From assembly GCF_025642155.1 (NCBI RefSeq), contig NZ_CP106798.1, positions 5,270,001 through 5,334,000 on the forward strand: a stretch of 64,000 nucleotides of DNA, given 5' to 3'. How positions within the stretch are numbered: position 1 is the first letter of the stretch; every line of letters begins with the position of its first letter. Both the position numbers and the translations under genes were made by a program. Origin of the DNA: Streptomyces sp. HUAS 15-9 (lineage in GTDB: Bacteria; Actinomycetota; Actinomycetes; Streptomycetales; Streptomycetaceae). The notes under the pieces were generated by a model. That model was given only the letters and a program-made list of their open reading frames with translations, searched no databases and was not told where the DNA came from. Below are positions 35,336-44,753 of this stretch, piece after piece.

Positions 35336-36292
35336 TTGACCTCACCAGCAGTCCAGCCCGTCACCGGCGTGCGCGTGTTGCGCACGGCGGCGGGACGACG
35401 TGCCCTGCAACTGGGGCTGCTGATGGCCGGTCTGTTCGCGCTCGGACTCCTCTGCGGGGAGCGGGCGCACGCCGCGGAAGGGACACCGCCGGGTACTTCG
35501 GCAGCCTCCGTCACCTCGGCCGCCTCCACCGCGTCGGTCGCGCCCGTGTCGTCGGTGGTGACGGACGTGACGGACGCAGCACAGGCCGCTCCGTGGAAGG
35601 CGGCGACGAAGAGTGTCGTCGGGGCAGTTGCCGCCTCGGTCACCACCCCGGTCACCGCTTCGGTCGAGCACACCGGTCGCCGAGTGGCGGCCGCCGTGCC
35701 CACGGTGGACCAGGGCGCGGTCGCGTCCGTGACCCGTCGGGCCACGCGGCCGGTCGGGGACCTGGTCGGGGCCGTGACGCGGCAACTGGGCACGGTACGC
35801 GGCAAACTGCCGGCGCTGCCCGCGTCGCCCTCGCTGCCCGGGCTCCCCGGAATGTCCGAGCTGCCCGGCCGGTTGCTGCCGGCGCCGGTCACCTCGGCAC
35901 CCGGGACGACGCATGACGGCGCGGCTCGGCCGGCGGCCGTCTCTGGTGAGGACGTCCGGGGCACAACGGCCCGTACGCCGAAGCCCGTGAGGAGCGGCGC
36001 GTACGGTCCGGACCTCAGCGCCGCCACCCCCGCACCACGTTCCGTGGTGCACGCCGACGGCCGTCGTGCCGCGGCCCCCGGCACCGCCCCGAGCAGCCCC
36101 GCGCCGACCGGCGACCAGGGTGGCGCGCCGGGCAGGTCGGCGGTCGACAACGGCTCCCCGAGGCACGGTGACGCAAACGCCGTCACCCTGAACGACCGGG
36201 CGCCCTTGCGGCTCGCGCCCGGTGCCGCCGCGCGCGTCGACGCGGCCGGGACCCGGGACAGGCACCGGGACATTCCCGTCTTCCCCGGCTAG
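35336..36292 (+). CDS. Secreted Ala/Val/Ser-rich protein
   Basis: 318 aa if the TTG at 35336 is used (GGAGGA upstream, rather far); a GTG 36-42 bases further on is possible. A signal peptide ends at GERAHAAEG. The mature part is low complexity: Ser/Val/Ala-rich first, then a region with LPALPASPSLPGLPGMSEL, then Gly/Pro/Ala-rich to the end. No domain or catalytic motif. It precedes the secreted repeat protein on the same strand by 175 bp, separated by a hairpin, and the two may be functionally linked wall proteins. Confidence 0.6.
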   Translation: MTSPAVQPVTGVRVLRTAAGRRALQLGLLMAGLFALGLLCGERAHAAEGTPPGTSAASVTSAASTASVAPVSSVVTDVTDAAQAAPWKAATKSVVGAVAASVTTPVTASVEHTGRRVAAAVPTVDQGAVASVTRRATRPVGDLVGAVTRQLGTVRGKLPALPASPSLPGLPGMSELPGRLLPAPVTSAPGTTHDGAARPAAVSGEDVRGTTARTPKPVRSGAYGPDLSAATPAPRSVVHADGRRAAAPGTAPSSPAPTGDQGGAPGRSAVDNGSPRHGDANAVTLNDRAPLRLAPGAAARVDAAGTRDRHRDIPVFPG

Positions 36293-36354
36293 GACACCAC
36301 GGCCACCTGCCCGCCGTGGACCTGTCGCGCGGGGGCGGAACAGGTCTGCCCGAC

Positions 36355-36387
36355 CGTCCGGACACCCCTCCGAGCTCCGGACGGCCC
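36355..36387 (+). terminator. Hairpin between the two secreted-protein genes
   Basis: CCGTCCGGA and TCCGGACGG form a perfect 9-bp stem 62 bases after the first gene's stop, without a U-tract. Weak terminator or mRNA-stability element. Confidence 0.45.
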
Positions 36388-36467
36388 AAGTCCCAGTCGC
36401 ACTTCCGACGTCCTCGCAGCCCCTGCGGCTGTGACGTCCGGGAATCCCTTAAGGATCTGACGCACGC

Positions 36468-38165
36468 ATGAACAAGAACATCCGCCGTTCCATCGTCATA
36501 GCCGCCGGAGTGACCGGCGCGTGGGCGCTCGGCTCGACCGTGGCCAGCGCCGACGAGCTGCCCGCCTCGTCCCTGTCCGTCTCCGACACGACGTCCGGCC
36601 TCACCGGCACGGCCGACGGTGTCGTGTCCGACGTGCAGGACACGGTCACCGGTGTCACCGACGGCGTGACCACGACGGCCCAGAACACGACCGCGAACAC
36701 CACCGCCAAGGCGAAGTCCACCGTGTCCGACACCCGCAGCAAGACGGCCGCCACCGCCGACCAGGCCCGCCGCTACGTGGAGGCCAAGGTCCCGGCCGCC
36801 GCCAAGGTCAGGGGCGGCCAGGCCATCAACGGCGCACGTGCCGCCCGTGCCGCGCAGGCCGCGACTCACCTGACCCACCACGTGGCCGCAGAGGCGAGTG
36901 CGGAGGCGACCGCCACCGTCTCCCACGCGTCCTCCCCGCACGACGAGATCGACTACCTGTTCGGCCCGCTCTCCTCCTTCGCCCCCGAGGTGGAGGAGGC
37001 CCTGGCCGCCGCCCAGACCAAGCTCCAGGCCACCCAGGCGGCCGCCCGCGGCCAGGTCCAGGGCGTCGATGGCGCCGTACGGACGAAGGCCGAGCGGACG
37101 GTCGCCGCCGCGGGCCGCACGGGCCAGGGCGCGCTCGCCGGCGTCCAGGGCCGGGCCGCCGACGCCACGGCCGCCGCCCAGGCCTCCGTGTCCAACGTGC
37201 CCGCGCACCTCACCGGCACCGTGACGGCCGTGCCCGGCACGGTCACCCCGGTCGCGTACGAGGCGGCCGCCGAGGCCGTCCCGCCGGTCGCCGCCGGTGC
37301 CGTGCACGGAGCCGTCCCGGTCGCCGGGCATGCCGTCCAGGGCGTCCAGCCGGTCGCCGGGGGCGCGGTCACGGGCGTGCAGGGCGTGGCCACGGGCGCG
37401 GTGAACGGCGTGACGCCGGTGGTCACCGATGCCGTGCACGGGGTGACGCCCGTCGCCGGGGGCGCCGTCAACGGCGTGCGGGGTGTCGCCGCGGGTGCCG
37501 TGGCGGAGGTGCGGCCGGTCGTCGGCGGGGTTGTCGCCGACGTGCCGCCGTACGCCACCGGTGTGGTCGCCCAGGACGGTACGCAGGCCGTGCTGCCGCC
37601 CGTCGCCGGTACCGCCGTGCACGGGGTCGTGCCGGTCGCCGGGCAGGCGGTGGTGGACGCCCAGTCGCTCGCGTACGGAGTCGTGGGCGACGTCCACCCC
37701 TTCGCGGACGGCGTCGTCGGCGCCGTACCGCCGCTCGCGCACGGTGTGACCGGGCAGGTGGCCCCCTTCGCGCAGGGCGTGGCCCAGGAGGCCCCGCCGT
37801 TCGCGTACGGGGTGACCGGTGCCGCGCGGCCCGTCGTCGACACCGTCACCCGGACGGCGCAGCCGGTCGCGGGCAGCACCACGACGCTGGCGTACGGCGT
37901 GACGGGCGAGGTCGCCCCGTTCGCGCACGGTGTCGCCGGTGAGGCCGATCCGTTCGCTCAGGGTGTCGCCCAGCAGGTCGCGCCCTTCGCGCAGGACCTG
38001 GCCGGCGGCACTGTCCATGCCGCCGCCCCGCTCGCCGGGCACGCCGTGAACGGCACGGCGGGTGTCGCCGATTCCGTGGCCCCGTCTCAGGTCCGGCACA
38101 CGGGGTACATGAACACCCTGCACAACCCGCACAACATGCACGACGGGCGCACCCAGGGCATCTGA
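36468..38165 (+). CDS. Secreted protein with about 25 eleven-residue repeats
   Basis: 565 aa. Signal peptide residues 1-28 (cleavage after STVASA). Residues 30-250 are Ala/Thr/Val-rich and probably helical. From about residue 261 to 531 the sequence is a near-continuous array of an 11-residue unit with consensus P-[VFL]-A-x-G-[AV]-V-x-[GD]-V-x, for example PVAGGAVTGVQ, PVAGGAVNGVR, PFADGVVGAVP. The unit shifts from Val-type to Phe-type copies in the second half. The tail is His/Asn-rich (NPHNMHDGR). No sortase signal or enzyme motif. A wall-associated structural or adhesive role is inference. Confidence 0.75.
   Translation: MNKNIRRSIVIAAGVTGAWALGSTVASADELPASSLSVSDTTSGLTGTADGVVSDVQDTVTGVTDGVTTTAQNTTANTTAKAKSTVSDTRSKTAATADQARRYVEAKVPAAAKVRGGQAINGARAARAAQAATHLTHHVAAEASAEATATVSHASSPHDEIDYLFGPLSSFAPEVEEALAAAQTKLQATQAAARGQVQGVDGAVRTKAERTVAAAGRTGQGALAGVQGRAADATAAAQASVSNVPAHLTGTVTAVPGTVTPVAYEAAAEAVPPVAAGAVHGAVPVAGHAVQGVQPVAGGAVTGVQGVATGAVNGVTPVVTDAVHGVTPVAGGAVNGVRGVAAGAVAEVRPVVGGVVADVPPYATGVVAQDGTQAVLPPVAGTAVHGVVPVAGQAVVDAQSLAYGVVGDVHPFADGVVGAVPPLAHGVTGQVAPFAQGVAQEAPPFAYGVTGAARPVVDTVTRTAQPVAGSTTTLAYGVTGEVAPFAHGVAGEADPFAQGVAQQVAPFAQDLAGGTVHAAAPLAGHAVNGTAGVADSVAPSQVRHTGYMNTLHNPHNMHDGRTQGI
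37248..38060 (+). repeat. 33-bp coding repeat array (11-residue units)
   Basis: Successive 33-bp units encode the P-[VFL]-A-x-G-[AV]-V pattern. Units have diverged at the DNA level, so the array is old and kept by selection on the protein, not a fresh microsatellite. A few units carry short insertions. Confidence 0.7.
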
Positions 38166-38312
38166 GGCGCCCCGTTCCGACCGGCTCCGTGGGGAGGGAG
38201 GTATCGGACGGCCGAATGCCATCGGCGCGTCCGGCCGACACCTCACGGATGGGGTCGGTCGGTCCCCATTGGGGTGGGGATCAGCCGCCCCGGGCCCTTC
38301 CGGGCCGCTCCA

Positions 38313-38350
38313 GAGGCCTCACCGGGTCAACCCCAGCCCGGTGAGGCCTC
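38313..38350 (+). terminator. Terminator after the repeat-protein gene
   Basis: Perfect 14-bp stem (GAGGCCTCACCGGG with its complement) and a 10-nt loop, followed by gccgtttcgg. It separates the secreted-protein gene from sucC. Confidence 0.75.
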
Positions 38351-38584
38351 GCCGTTTCGGCACGCCGTGCCAGCAATCCCGGCATCATGTGACAGGTATC
38401 ACCGCTCACGTGTGACCCGCGATTTAGAGGCCTTACGCAAGCAGAGATAACCTGCGAGACGGACATGCCGCGCGCTCGGACACCGTGTGCGCCCCCCTAG
38501 TGACACATGCGGACGTCACGTTGCCCTTCGCGGCACGCCCACGCATCCAACGAACCGCGAGATCACTGATAGGGACGGAAGCGC
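38351..38584. promoter_or_regulatory. sucCD upstream region
   Basis: Contains TCACGTGTGA (about 38406-38415) and ATGTGACAGGTATCAC near 38388, both with TCAC/GTGA half-sites as in Crp-type sites. A promoter must lie here; GAGATAACCT near 38441 is a possible -10. Assignment is tentative. Confidence 0.35.
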
Positions 38585-39763
38585 GTGGACCTGTTCGAGT
38601 ACCAGGCGAGGGACCTCTTCGCCAAGCACGATGTACCGGTGCTGGCCGGTGAAGTCATCGACACGCCTGAGGCGGCGCGCGCGATCACTGAGCGGCTGGG
38701 CGGCAAGTCGGTCGTCAAGGCGCAGGTGAAGGTCGGTGGTCGTGGCAAGGCCGGTGGCGTCAAGCTGGCCGCCTCCGCGGACGAGGCCGTCGCCCGCGCG
38801 ACGGACATCCTCGGCATGGACATCAAGGGCCACACGGTCCACAAGGTCATGATCGCGGAGACCGCTCCGGAGATCCTCGAGGAGTACTACGTCTCCTTCC
38901 TCCTCGACCGTGCCAACCGCACCTTCCTCTCCATCGCCTCCGTCGAGGGCGGCATGGAGATCGAGGAGGTGGCGGCCACCCGTCCGGAGGCCGTCGCCAA
39001 GACCGCGATCGACCCGATCGACGGTGTGGACGAGGCCAAGGCCCGCGAGATCGTCGCGGCCGCCAAGTTCCCGGCCGAGGTCGCAGACAAGGTCGCGAAC
39101 GTCCTCGTCACGCTGTGGGACACCTTCATCAAGTCGGACGCCCTCCTCGTCGAGGTCAACCCGCTCGCGAAGGTCGCCTCCGGTGAGGTCATCGCCCTGG
39201 ACGGCAAGGTGTCGCTCGACGACAACGCCGAGTTCCGCCACGACTGGGACGAGCTGCACGACAAGGCCGCGGCCAACCCGCTGGAGGCCGCCGCCAAGGA
39301 GAAGAACCTCAACTACGTCAAGCTCGACGGTGAGGTCGGCATCATCGGCAACGGCGCGGGTCTCGTGATGAGCACCCTGGACGTCGTCGCCTACGCCGGT
39401 GAGAACCACGGTGGCGTCAAGCCCGCCAACTTCCTGGACATCGGCGGTGGCGCCTCCGCCCAGGTCATGGCGAACGGCCTGGAGATCATCCTCGGCGACC
39501 CGGACGTCAAGTCGGTCTTCGTCAACGTCTTCGGCGGCATCACCGCCTGTGACGAGGTCGCCAACGGCATCGTGCAGGCCCTGAAGCTCCTCGAGGACCG
39601 GGGCGAAGAGGTCACCAAGCCGCTCGTCGTCCGCCTCGACGGCAACAACGCCGAGCTGGGCCGGCAGATCCTCACGGACGCCAACCACCCGCTGGTGCGG
39701 CGCGTCGACACCATGGACGGCGCGGCGGACAAGGCCGCCGAGCTGGCCCACGCCGCCAAGTAA
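38585..39763 (+). CDS. sucC: Succinate-CoA ligase, beta subunit
   Basis: 392 aa, full length. With SucD it makes succinate and ATP or GTP from succinyl-CoA in the TCA cycle. It opens [20 protein letters not shown], the invariant start of the ATP-grasp domain, with [17 protein letters not shown] in the nucleotide site; the CoA-ligase domain has [15 protein letters not shown] and [12 protein letters not shown] start with GGACGGAAG upstream. sucD follows 28 bp downstream. Very confident. Confidence 0.98.
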   Translation: MDLFEYQARDLFAKHDVPVLAGEVIDTPEAARAITERLGGKSVVKAQVKVGGRGKAGGVKLAASADEAVARATDILGMDIKGHTVHKVMIAETAPEILEEYYVSFLLDRANRTFLSIASVEGGMEIEEVAATRPEAVAKTAIDPIDGVDEAKAREIVAAAKFPAEVADKVANVLVTLWDTFIKSDALLVEVNPLAKVASGEVIALDGKVSLDDNAEFRHDWDELHDKAAANPLEAAAKEKNLNYVKLDGEVGIIGNGAGLVMSTLDVVAYAGENHGGVKPANFLDIGGGASAQVMANGLEIILGDPDVKSVFVNVFGGITACDEVANGIVQALKLLEDRGEEVTKPLVVRLDGNNAELGRQILTDANHPLVRRVDTMDGAADKAAELAHAAK

Positions 39764-39791
39764 GCACTCAGGACGAGGACACCAACACACC

Positions 39792-40676
39792 ATGGCTATC
39801 TGGCTCAACAAGGACAGCAAGGTCATCGTCCAGGGCATGACCGGCGCCACGGGCATGAAGCACACCAAGCTCATGCTGGGCGACGGCACCCACGTCGTGG
39901 GCGGCGTGAACCCGCGCAAGGCGGGTCAGACCGTCGACTTCGACGGCACCGAGGTACCCGTGTTCGGCACGGTCGCCGAGGCCATCGAGAAGACCGGCGC
40001 CAACGTCTCCGTCATCTTCGTGCCGGAGAAGTTCACCAAGGACGCGGTCGTCGAGGCCATCGACGCCGAGATCCCGCTGGCCGTCGTGATCACCGAGGGC
40101 ATCGCCGTGCACGACACGGCGTCCTTCTGGGCGTACGCCGGCAAGAAGGGCAACAAGACCCGCATCATCGGCCCGAACTGCCCCGGCATCATCACCCCGG
40201 GTCAGTCGAACGTCGGCATCATCCCGGGCGACATCACCAAGCCGGGCCGCATCGGCCTGGTCTCGAAGTCCGGCACGCTGACGTACCAGATGATGTACGA
40301 GCTCCGTGACATCGGCTTCTCGACGGCCGTCGGCATCGGTGGCGACCCGATCATCGGCACCACGCACATCGACGCCCTGGCCGCCTTCCAGGACGACCCC
40401 GACACCGACCTGATCGTCATGATCGGCGAGATCGGCGGCGACGCCGAGGAGCGGGCCGCGGCCTTCATCAAGGAGAACGTGACCAAGCCGGTCGTCGGCT
40501 ACGTCGCGGGCTTCACCGCCCCCGAGGGCAAGACCATGGGCCACGCCGGCGCCATCGTCTCCGGTTCGTCCGGCACCGCCCAGGCGAAGAAGGAGGCCCT
40601 CGAGGCCGCCGGCGTCAAGGTCGGCAAGACGCCGACCGAGACGGCGAAGCTCGCCCGCGAGATCCTGAACGGCTGA
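39792..40676 (+). CDS. sucD: Succinate-CoA ligase, alpha subunit
   Basis: 294 aa, full length. N-terminal CoA-binding Rossmann domain ([19 protein letters not shown]), then the ligase domain with [12 protein letters not shown] and the phosphohistidine loop [12 protein letters not shown] near residue 252. The ATG has AGGACGAGG upstream. Together with SucC it forms the alpha2beta2 or alpha-beta enzyme of the TCA cycle. A strong terminator follows 60 bp after the stop. Confidence 0.98.
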   Translation: MAIWLNKDSKVIVQGMTGATGMKHTKLMLGDGTHVVGGVNPRKAGQTVDFDGTEVPVFGTVAEAIEKTGANVSVIFVPEKFTKDAVVEAIDAEIPLAVVITEGIAVHDTASFWAYAGKKGNKTRIIGPNCPGIITPGQSNVGIIPGDITKPGRIGLVSKSGTLTYQMMYELRDIGFSTAVGIGGDPIIGTTHIDALAAFQDDPDTDLIVMIGEIGGDAEERAAAFIKENVTKPVVGYVAGFTAPEGKTMGHAGAIVSGSSGTAQAKKEALEAAGVKVGKTPTETAKLAREILNG

Positions 40677-40738
40677 CACCGCTGAACAGCTGAGACGGCT
40701 GAACAGCTGTCACGGCTGACACCGCGGATCACAGCTGG
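40672..40738 (+). repeat. Short direct repeats after sucD
   Basis: GGCTGACACCGC occurs twice and GCTGAACAGCTG twice within 65 bp, between the sucD stop and its terminator. Probably slippage-derived spacer; function unknown. Confidence 0.45.
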
Positions 40739-40773
40739 AAGGGCCCGCACCCTCACAGGGGGTGCGGGCCCTT
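40739..40773. terminator. Bidirectional terminator after sucD
   Basis: Perfect 14-bp stem (AAGGGCCCGCACCC with its complement) and a 7-nt loop between convergent sucD and the XRE/sigma fusion gene. Confidence 0.85.
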
Positions 40774-40796
40774 CCGCGTGCCGGGTGCGCACGGGC

Positions 40797-41858
40797 TCAC
40801 CGGGGCAGTGGCAGCACCCTCTCCGGTCCGCGCGCCGCCGCCGACCGCAGCTTCGCCCGCAGCTTCAGCTCGGCGCCGGACAGCGGACCCAGCGCGGCCT
40901 TCGGCGGAACCCCGCGAACCGCCTGTGCCGGGGCGATCGGTGCCTCGTACCGGGTCGGCGCGGTGCGCAGCGTGAGTGAGGTCGCGCCGATGATGGCGAC
41001 CGTGAAGGCGATGGCGGCCCGGGTCCAGAACCGGGTCCTTTGTTCGCCGACGGTCCGTACCGTCGTCGGCTGTGGCGCCCGCAGCCGTTCCGTGGAGGCG
41101 AGTTCGGCCAGCCGCCGGTGGAGCGCGACGGGGTCCGACAGTTCGGGAAGGTGCTCGGCCAGCGCGGCGCGCGCGTGGGTGAGCCGGTTCGCCGCCGCCG
41201 GTGTGCTCGCCTCCGTCTCCGCCGCCGTCTCCGGCAGGTTGAGGCCGACGCCGTCGTAGAGCAGGAGCGTGCGGCGGTACGACGGCGGGAGTTTCAGGAG
41301 CGCGCGCAGCAAGGTGCGGTCGGCGGCGTCGGCGGGCGGTGGTTCGGGGTGCCGGTAGCGCGGGCGGAAGGAGTGCCAGGGGGAGAGGGCGTACTCGTAC
41401 GCCGTCGCCCGCACCCAGCCCGCCGGATCGCGGTCCTGGGCCACCTGCGGCCATTGCTGCCAGGCGCGTTGGAAGGCGCGCTCCACGGACTCCCGGGCCA
41501 GCTCGCGCCGCCCGGTGAGCAGGTACGTCTGGCGTACCAGGGCGGGGGCGCAGAACTCGTACAGGGCGTCGAATGCCTGTGCGGGCGTCAGGGAGGGGGC
41601 GGCCGGTGCGGGGATCACGGGCTGGGGCGCGGTGTCATCCACGGCGTCCGCCGCGCCCGCCGCGAGTGACGCCAGCAGTTGGGCGTACGCCTCCCGTCTC
41701 TCTGCCTTCGGGGTGGTACGGCCGGTCTCCCACGCGCGTACGGTCGCGCGGCTGACGCCGATCCGCTCGGCGACCTGAACCTGCGTCAGCGACCGGGACT
41801 CGCGCAGGCGTCGGCGTTCCTTGGGCGGTGGCAGCGGGCTCTCGGGACTCTGTGTCAC
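40797..41858 (-). CDS. XRE / ECF-sigma-like / membrane-anchored fusion regulator
   Basis: 353 aa. Residues 14-62 are an XRE helix-turn-helix ([20 protein letters not shown], then [14 protein letters not shown]). Residues 95-160 resemble sigma-70 region 2 ([20 protein letters not shown]), and 185-245 resemble region 4 ([20 protein letters not shown], then [20 protein letters not shown]). A single membrane helix follows at about 277-297, with an Ala/Pro-rich extracytoplasmic tail. So a phage-type DNA-binding domain is fused to an ECF-sigma-like body tethered to the membrane. No anti-sigma gene is adjacent. Which half binds DNA in vivo is open. It diverges from DUF6350. Confidence 0.75.
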   Translation of the reverse strand: MTQSPESPLPPPKERRRLRESRSLTQVQVAERIGVSRATVRAWETGRTTPKAERREAYAQLLASLAAGAADAVDDTAPQPVIPAPAAPSLTPAQAFDALYEFCAPALVRQTYLLTGRRELARESVERAFQRAWQQWPQVAQDRDPAGWVRATAYEYALSPWHSFRPRYRHPEPPPADAADRTLLRALLKLPPSYRRTLLLYDGVGLNLPETAAETEASTPAAANRLTHARAALAEHLPELSDPVALHRRLAELASTERLRAPQPTTVRTVGEQRTRFWTRAAIAFTVAIIGATSLTLRTAPTRYEAPIAPAQAVRGVPPKAALGPLSGAELKLRAKLRSAAARGPERVLPLPR

Positions 41859-41954
41859 GGTTCGCCCCTTCGTACGAAAAAGTACATAAACATATATTGA
41901 GCGACACTTCGGGCGTTCGCCCGTTACGCCGGAAAAGCGCGTGTCGTTGGGAGC
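41859..41954. promoter_or_regulatory. AT-rich divergent promoter region
   Basis: GTACGAAAAAGTAC (two GTAC sites), CATAAACATATATTG and the inverted repeat CGGGCG-TT-CGCCCG lie within 96 bp. The AT-rich core is unusual for this genome and probably holds the promoter of the XRE fusion gene and its own operator. Confidence 0.5.
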
Positions 41955-43657
41955 ATGGCGGTCGTGCCCCGGATGACCGCTCGCCAGATGACCGCCCGCC
42001 GACTGTCGTTGTCACCCCTGCTCACCCGGCTGCGCGACCGGTCCCCGGGACTGGGCGCGAGCGTCCTCGAAGGCGCGCTCGCGGCCGGGCTCGGGCTCGG
42101 TTCGTTCGCCGTGCCCGTGATGGTGCTGTGGATCAGCTCGCCCTACCCCGACAGCGGGCCGGGCAGCGCCCTGCACATCGCCGGCGCGCTGTGGCTCCTC
42201 GCGCACGGAGTCGAGCTGGTGCGCGTCGAGACGCTCTCCGGCGCCCCCGCGCCCCTGGGCGTCACCCCGCTGCTGCTCCTGGTGCTGCCGGTGCTGCTGG
42301 TGTACCGGGCGGCACGGGACGTGGTGGACGCGCCCGTCGAACCCGAGGGGCCACCGCCGATCGACGCGCGGACCGCGTGGGCGGGCGTCGTCCTCGGCTA
42401 TGTCGCCGTCGGAGTCTGCGCCGCGCTGTACACCTCCGGCGGCGCGCTGCGGCCCCAGTGGGGGTGGGTGGCGGTGTGCCTGCCGCTCGTCGCGACGGGG
42501 GCGGCGGGCGCGGGGGTGTGGACGGCGTACGGCCGTCCCCGCGAGCCCCTGCTGAGCGCGCTGGTGCTGCTGCCGGGGGTGCTGCGCCGGCGGCTCCTGG
42601 GTCCGGTCGGCCGGGCGGGTCTGGTCGCGGCCGTGCGGGCCGCCGGTGCCGGGACGGTGGTGCTCTTCTGCGGCGGGGCGCTGCTGCTCCTGGTGTCGCT
42701 GGTGGGGCACGGCGGGCCGGCGCGCGCGTCCTTCGGTCAGCTGACGGAGGGCTGGTCGGGGCAGTTCGCCGTCCTGCTGCTGTGCGCGGCCCTGGCTCCC
42801 AACGCGGCGGTGTGGTCGGCGGCCTATGCCCTCGGCCCCGGCTTCGCGCTCGGGACCGGGCACCTGGTGAACCCGCTCGCCTCGCATCCCGCGCCGCTGC
42901 TGCCGCCGTTCCCGTTGCTGGCGGCGGTGCCGGTGGCGGGCGCCGGCACGCCGCTGAACTGGGCGGCCGGGGTGGTGCCGGTGGTGGCGGGGGTGACGGT
43001 GGCGTGCATCACGGTGCGCGTGGCCGTGCGGCGGGCGGAGCCGGGGGCGGCACGGGGAAGGCGTGGCGCCGGGTGCCGGGCTGGTCGGCGGCGCGGACCG
43101 CCGGGGCGGCGGTGCTGGCGGCCGGGGCGTGCGCGCTCGTGTTCGCGACGCTCGCCGAGCTCTCGGGCGGGCCGCTCGGGGTCGCCGCGCTCACCCGGTT
43201 CGGTCCGGTGTGGTGGCAGGCGGGGCTCGCCACGGCGGCCTGGATCACGGTCGTCGCCGTTCCGGTGGTGCTGGGGCTGCGGGCCTGGCGGCTGCGGGGC
43301 CTGCGGTCCCGGGAGCAGGGGGATGTGCCGGTCGTCTCGGCCGGGAGGCTGCCGACGCAGCCCGTGTCGCCTCCCGCGCTCGAGCCGGACGTGGAAGACG
43401 TGTACGACGCGAAGGACGGGCTCGGCACGAAGGGCGCGCTCGGCGCGAGGGATGCGTACGACGCGGAGGGCGCGTACGACGAGGAGGACGCGTACGACTT
43501 CCTGCCCGTCGACGACACGGAGGCCGCATACGGCTTCCTGCCGGTCGGCGACCCGCCGAGCCTCTCCTGGCACGACGACACGGCACGCGCGGCGCGCTGG
43601 GCGGCCCTCAAGGAGGCATCGGCCCAACCGGACACCCCGGACGCGGACAGCGCGTGA
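41955..43657 (+). pseudogene. DUF6350 membrane protein, minus-one frameshift
   Basis: The first about 365 residues (frame from ATG 41955) are a polytopic membrane protein of the DUF6350 type with many helices ([20 protein letters not shown] near the start). At about 43041-43050 (CCGGGGGCGG) the protein-like sequence jumps to the minus-one frame, where three more helices continue ([19 protein letters not shown] and [19 protein letters not shown]), ending with an acidic Asp/Ala/Tyr-rich tail at 43657. A lost G in the G-run explains it. It could be a sequencing error, a true mutation or programmed slippage. It lies upstream of purN with a gene of the opposite strand between. Confidence 0.7.
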
Positions 43658-43678
43658 GGGGCCCGGCGCCAGGAGGTG

Positions 43679-44458
43679 TCAGCCCTTGCCGGTCCCCAGC
43701 AGCCCGCGCAGCTCGTGCGGCAGCAACTGGTCGCAGGACTGCTTGGCCTGGTTGGTGAGGGCGTCGTTCACACACGTGTAGTAGTCGCGGTAGACCAGCT
43801 GGGCCGTGAAGGTCGCCGCGACCAGGGCGAGCGCCAGGGACGCCGTGACCAGGCCGCTGGCGGCCGCCGTGGTCTGGGGGCGGCCGGTCTGCTCGGCCGC
43901 GGGGGTGTCCGGGTTCGGGGTGCGGGGCTTGGCGCGCAGCGCGCTCACACCCCAGTAGATGGCCAGGGAGCCGAGCAGCAGGGCCACGTAGGGCCAGCTG
44001 AAGAGGGCGAAGAAGAAAGCCCACATGCCGCACAGGAGGGCGTAACGGGCCCGGCGCTGGGCGGGGTCCGTGGGGTCCCAGCGCATGCCCGGCCCCGGAC
44101 CCTGGCCGGGGCCGCCGCCCTGGTCCTCGGGACCGCCTCCGGGGCGCTCGCCGAAACCGCCGGGGGAGCGGCCCGGCTGGCGGTCGCTCCACTCGTTGCC
44201 CCAGGGCGAGTCGTGTTCGTCGGAGGATCCCGGCGCCGGGCGCCGCGGCTGCCACAAGCGGTCCGGGGTGCCCTCCGGCGGTGGCGCGAACGGGTTGTCG
44301 TCCTGCGGTGTGCCGCCCTGCCCGTCGCCTTCGCCGTTCTCCCGGCCCGAGGGTGCCTCGGGGGGCGAGGCCGGCCGCTCGCGCAGCAGGGCGCCACGCA
44401 CCCCTCCCAGCGCCGACTGCGGGGGGAACGTGAGAAGTCGCAGGCTGCGGTCCGGCAT
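43679..44458 (-). CDS. Membrane protein with disordered N-terminal region
   Basis: 259 aa from the ATG at 44458 ([11 protein letters not shown]). Residues 1-135 are Pro/Gly/Arg-rich and disordered ([23 protein letters not shown]); two helices follow ([36 protein letters not shown]) and a third ([19 protein letters not shown]), then a Cys-containing tail ([20 protein letters not shown]). The DUF4190-like helix pair is common in Streptomyces. A longer in-frame start would run through the purN promoter and is rejected. Function unknown. Confidence 0.65.
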   Translation of the reverse strand: MPDRSLRLLTFPPQSALGGVRGALLRERPASPPEAPSGRENGEGDGQGGTPQDDNPFAPPPEGTPDRLWQPRRPAPGSSDEHDSPWGNEWSDRQPGRSPGGFGERPGGGPEDQGGGPGQGPGPGMRWDPTDPAQRRARYALLCGMWAFFFALFSWPYVALLLGSLAIYWGVSALRAKPRTPNPDTPAAEQTGRPQTTAAASGLVTASLALALVAATFTAQLVYRDYYTCVNDALTNQAKQSCDQLLPHELRGLLGTGKG

Positions 44459-44679
44459 CAAGTGAGCGTCTTCCCCTAGATGAATACGGCTGGTACGACC
44501 CGTCTGACGTGAGCTGTCACTGGGTGAACGCGCCGCACGGCGACCGCGTTCCCGAGCCCGCTCCCTCCCAGACGCTACCTTCCGGCCACGCACCCGTCCC
44601 GTGGGGGCCCGTTCCGTGTGCCGGTATCGTTGCTGACGGTCGGCCGCTTCGTAGACTTCCCCGTATCCAGGAACGCGAA

Positions 44680-44695
44680 GCATTCGTACGAATGC
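44680..44695. promoter_or_regulatory. Perfect 16-bp palindrome upstream of purNH
   Basis: GCATTCGTACGAATGC is fully self-complementary, 59 bp upstream of the purN start, and GATCGTACG follows ten bases later as a further half-site. This is a good operator candidate for purine control of purNH. Confidence 0.6.
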
Positions 44696-44753
44696 ACAAA
44701 TGATCGTACGCTCCCGGCCCCCGTAAGACGCTCCCCCGAGAAAGGGCCCCACC

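Noticed and set aside
36183..38246. A 687-codon minus-strand frame with regular Gly/Arg/His/Asp repeats
   Set aside because: It is antisense to the 11-residue-repeat protein, and its repeats are a reflection of the plus-strand coding repeats. No signal peptide or start site.
43041..43050. Programmed minus-one frameshift in DUF6350
   Set aside because: There is no canonical slippery heptamer and no clear stimulatory structure was identified, so a mutation or read error is more likely. Kept as a finding for checking only.
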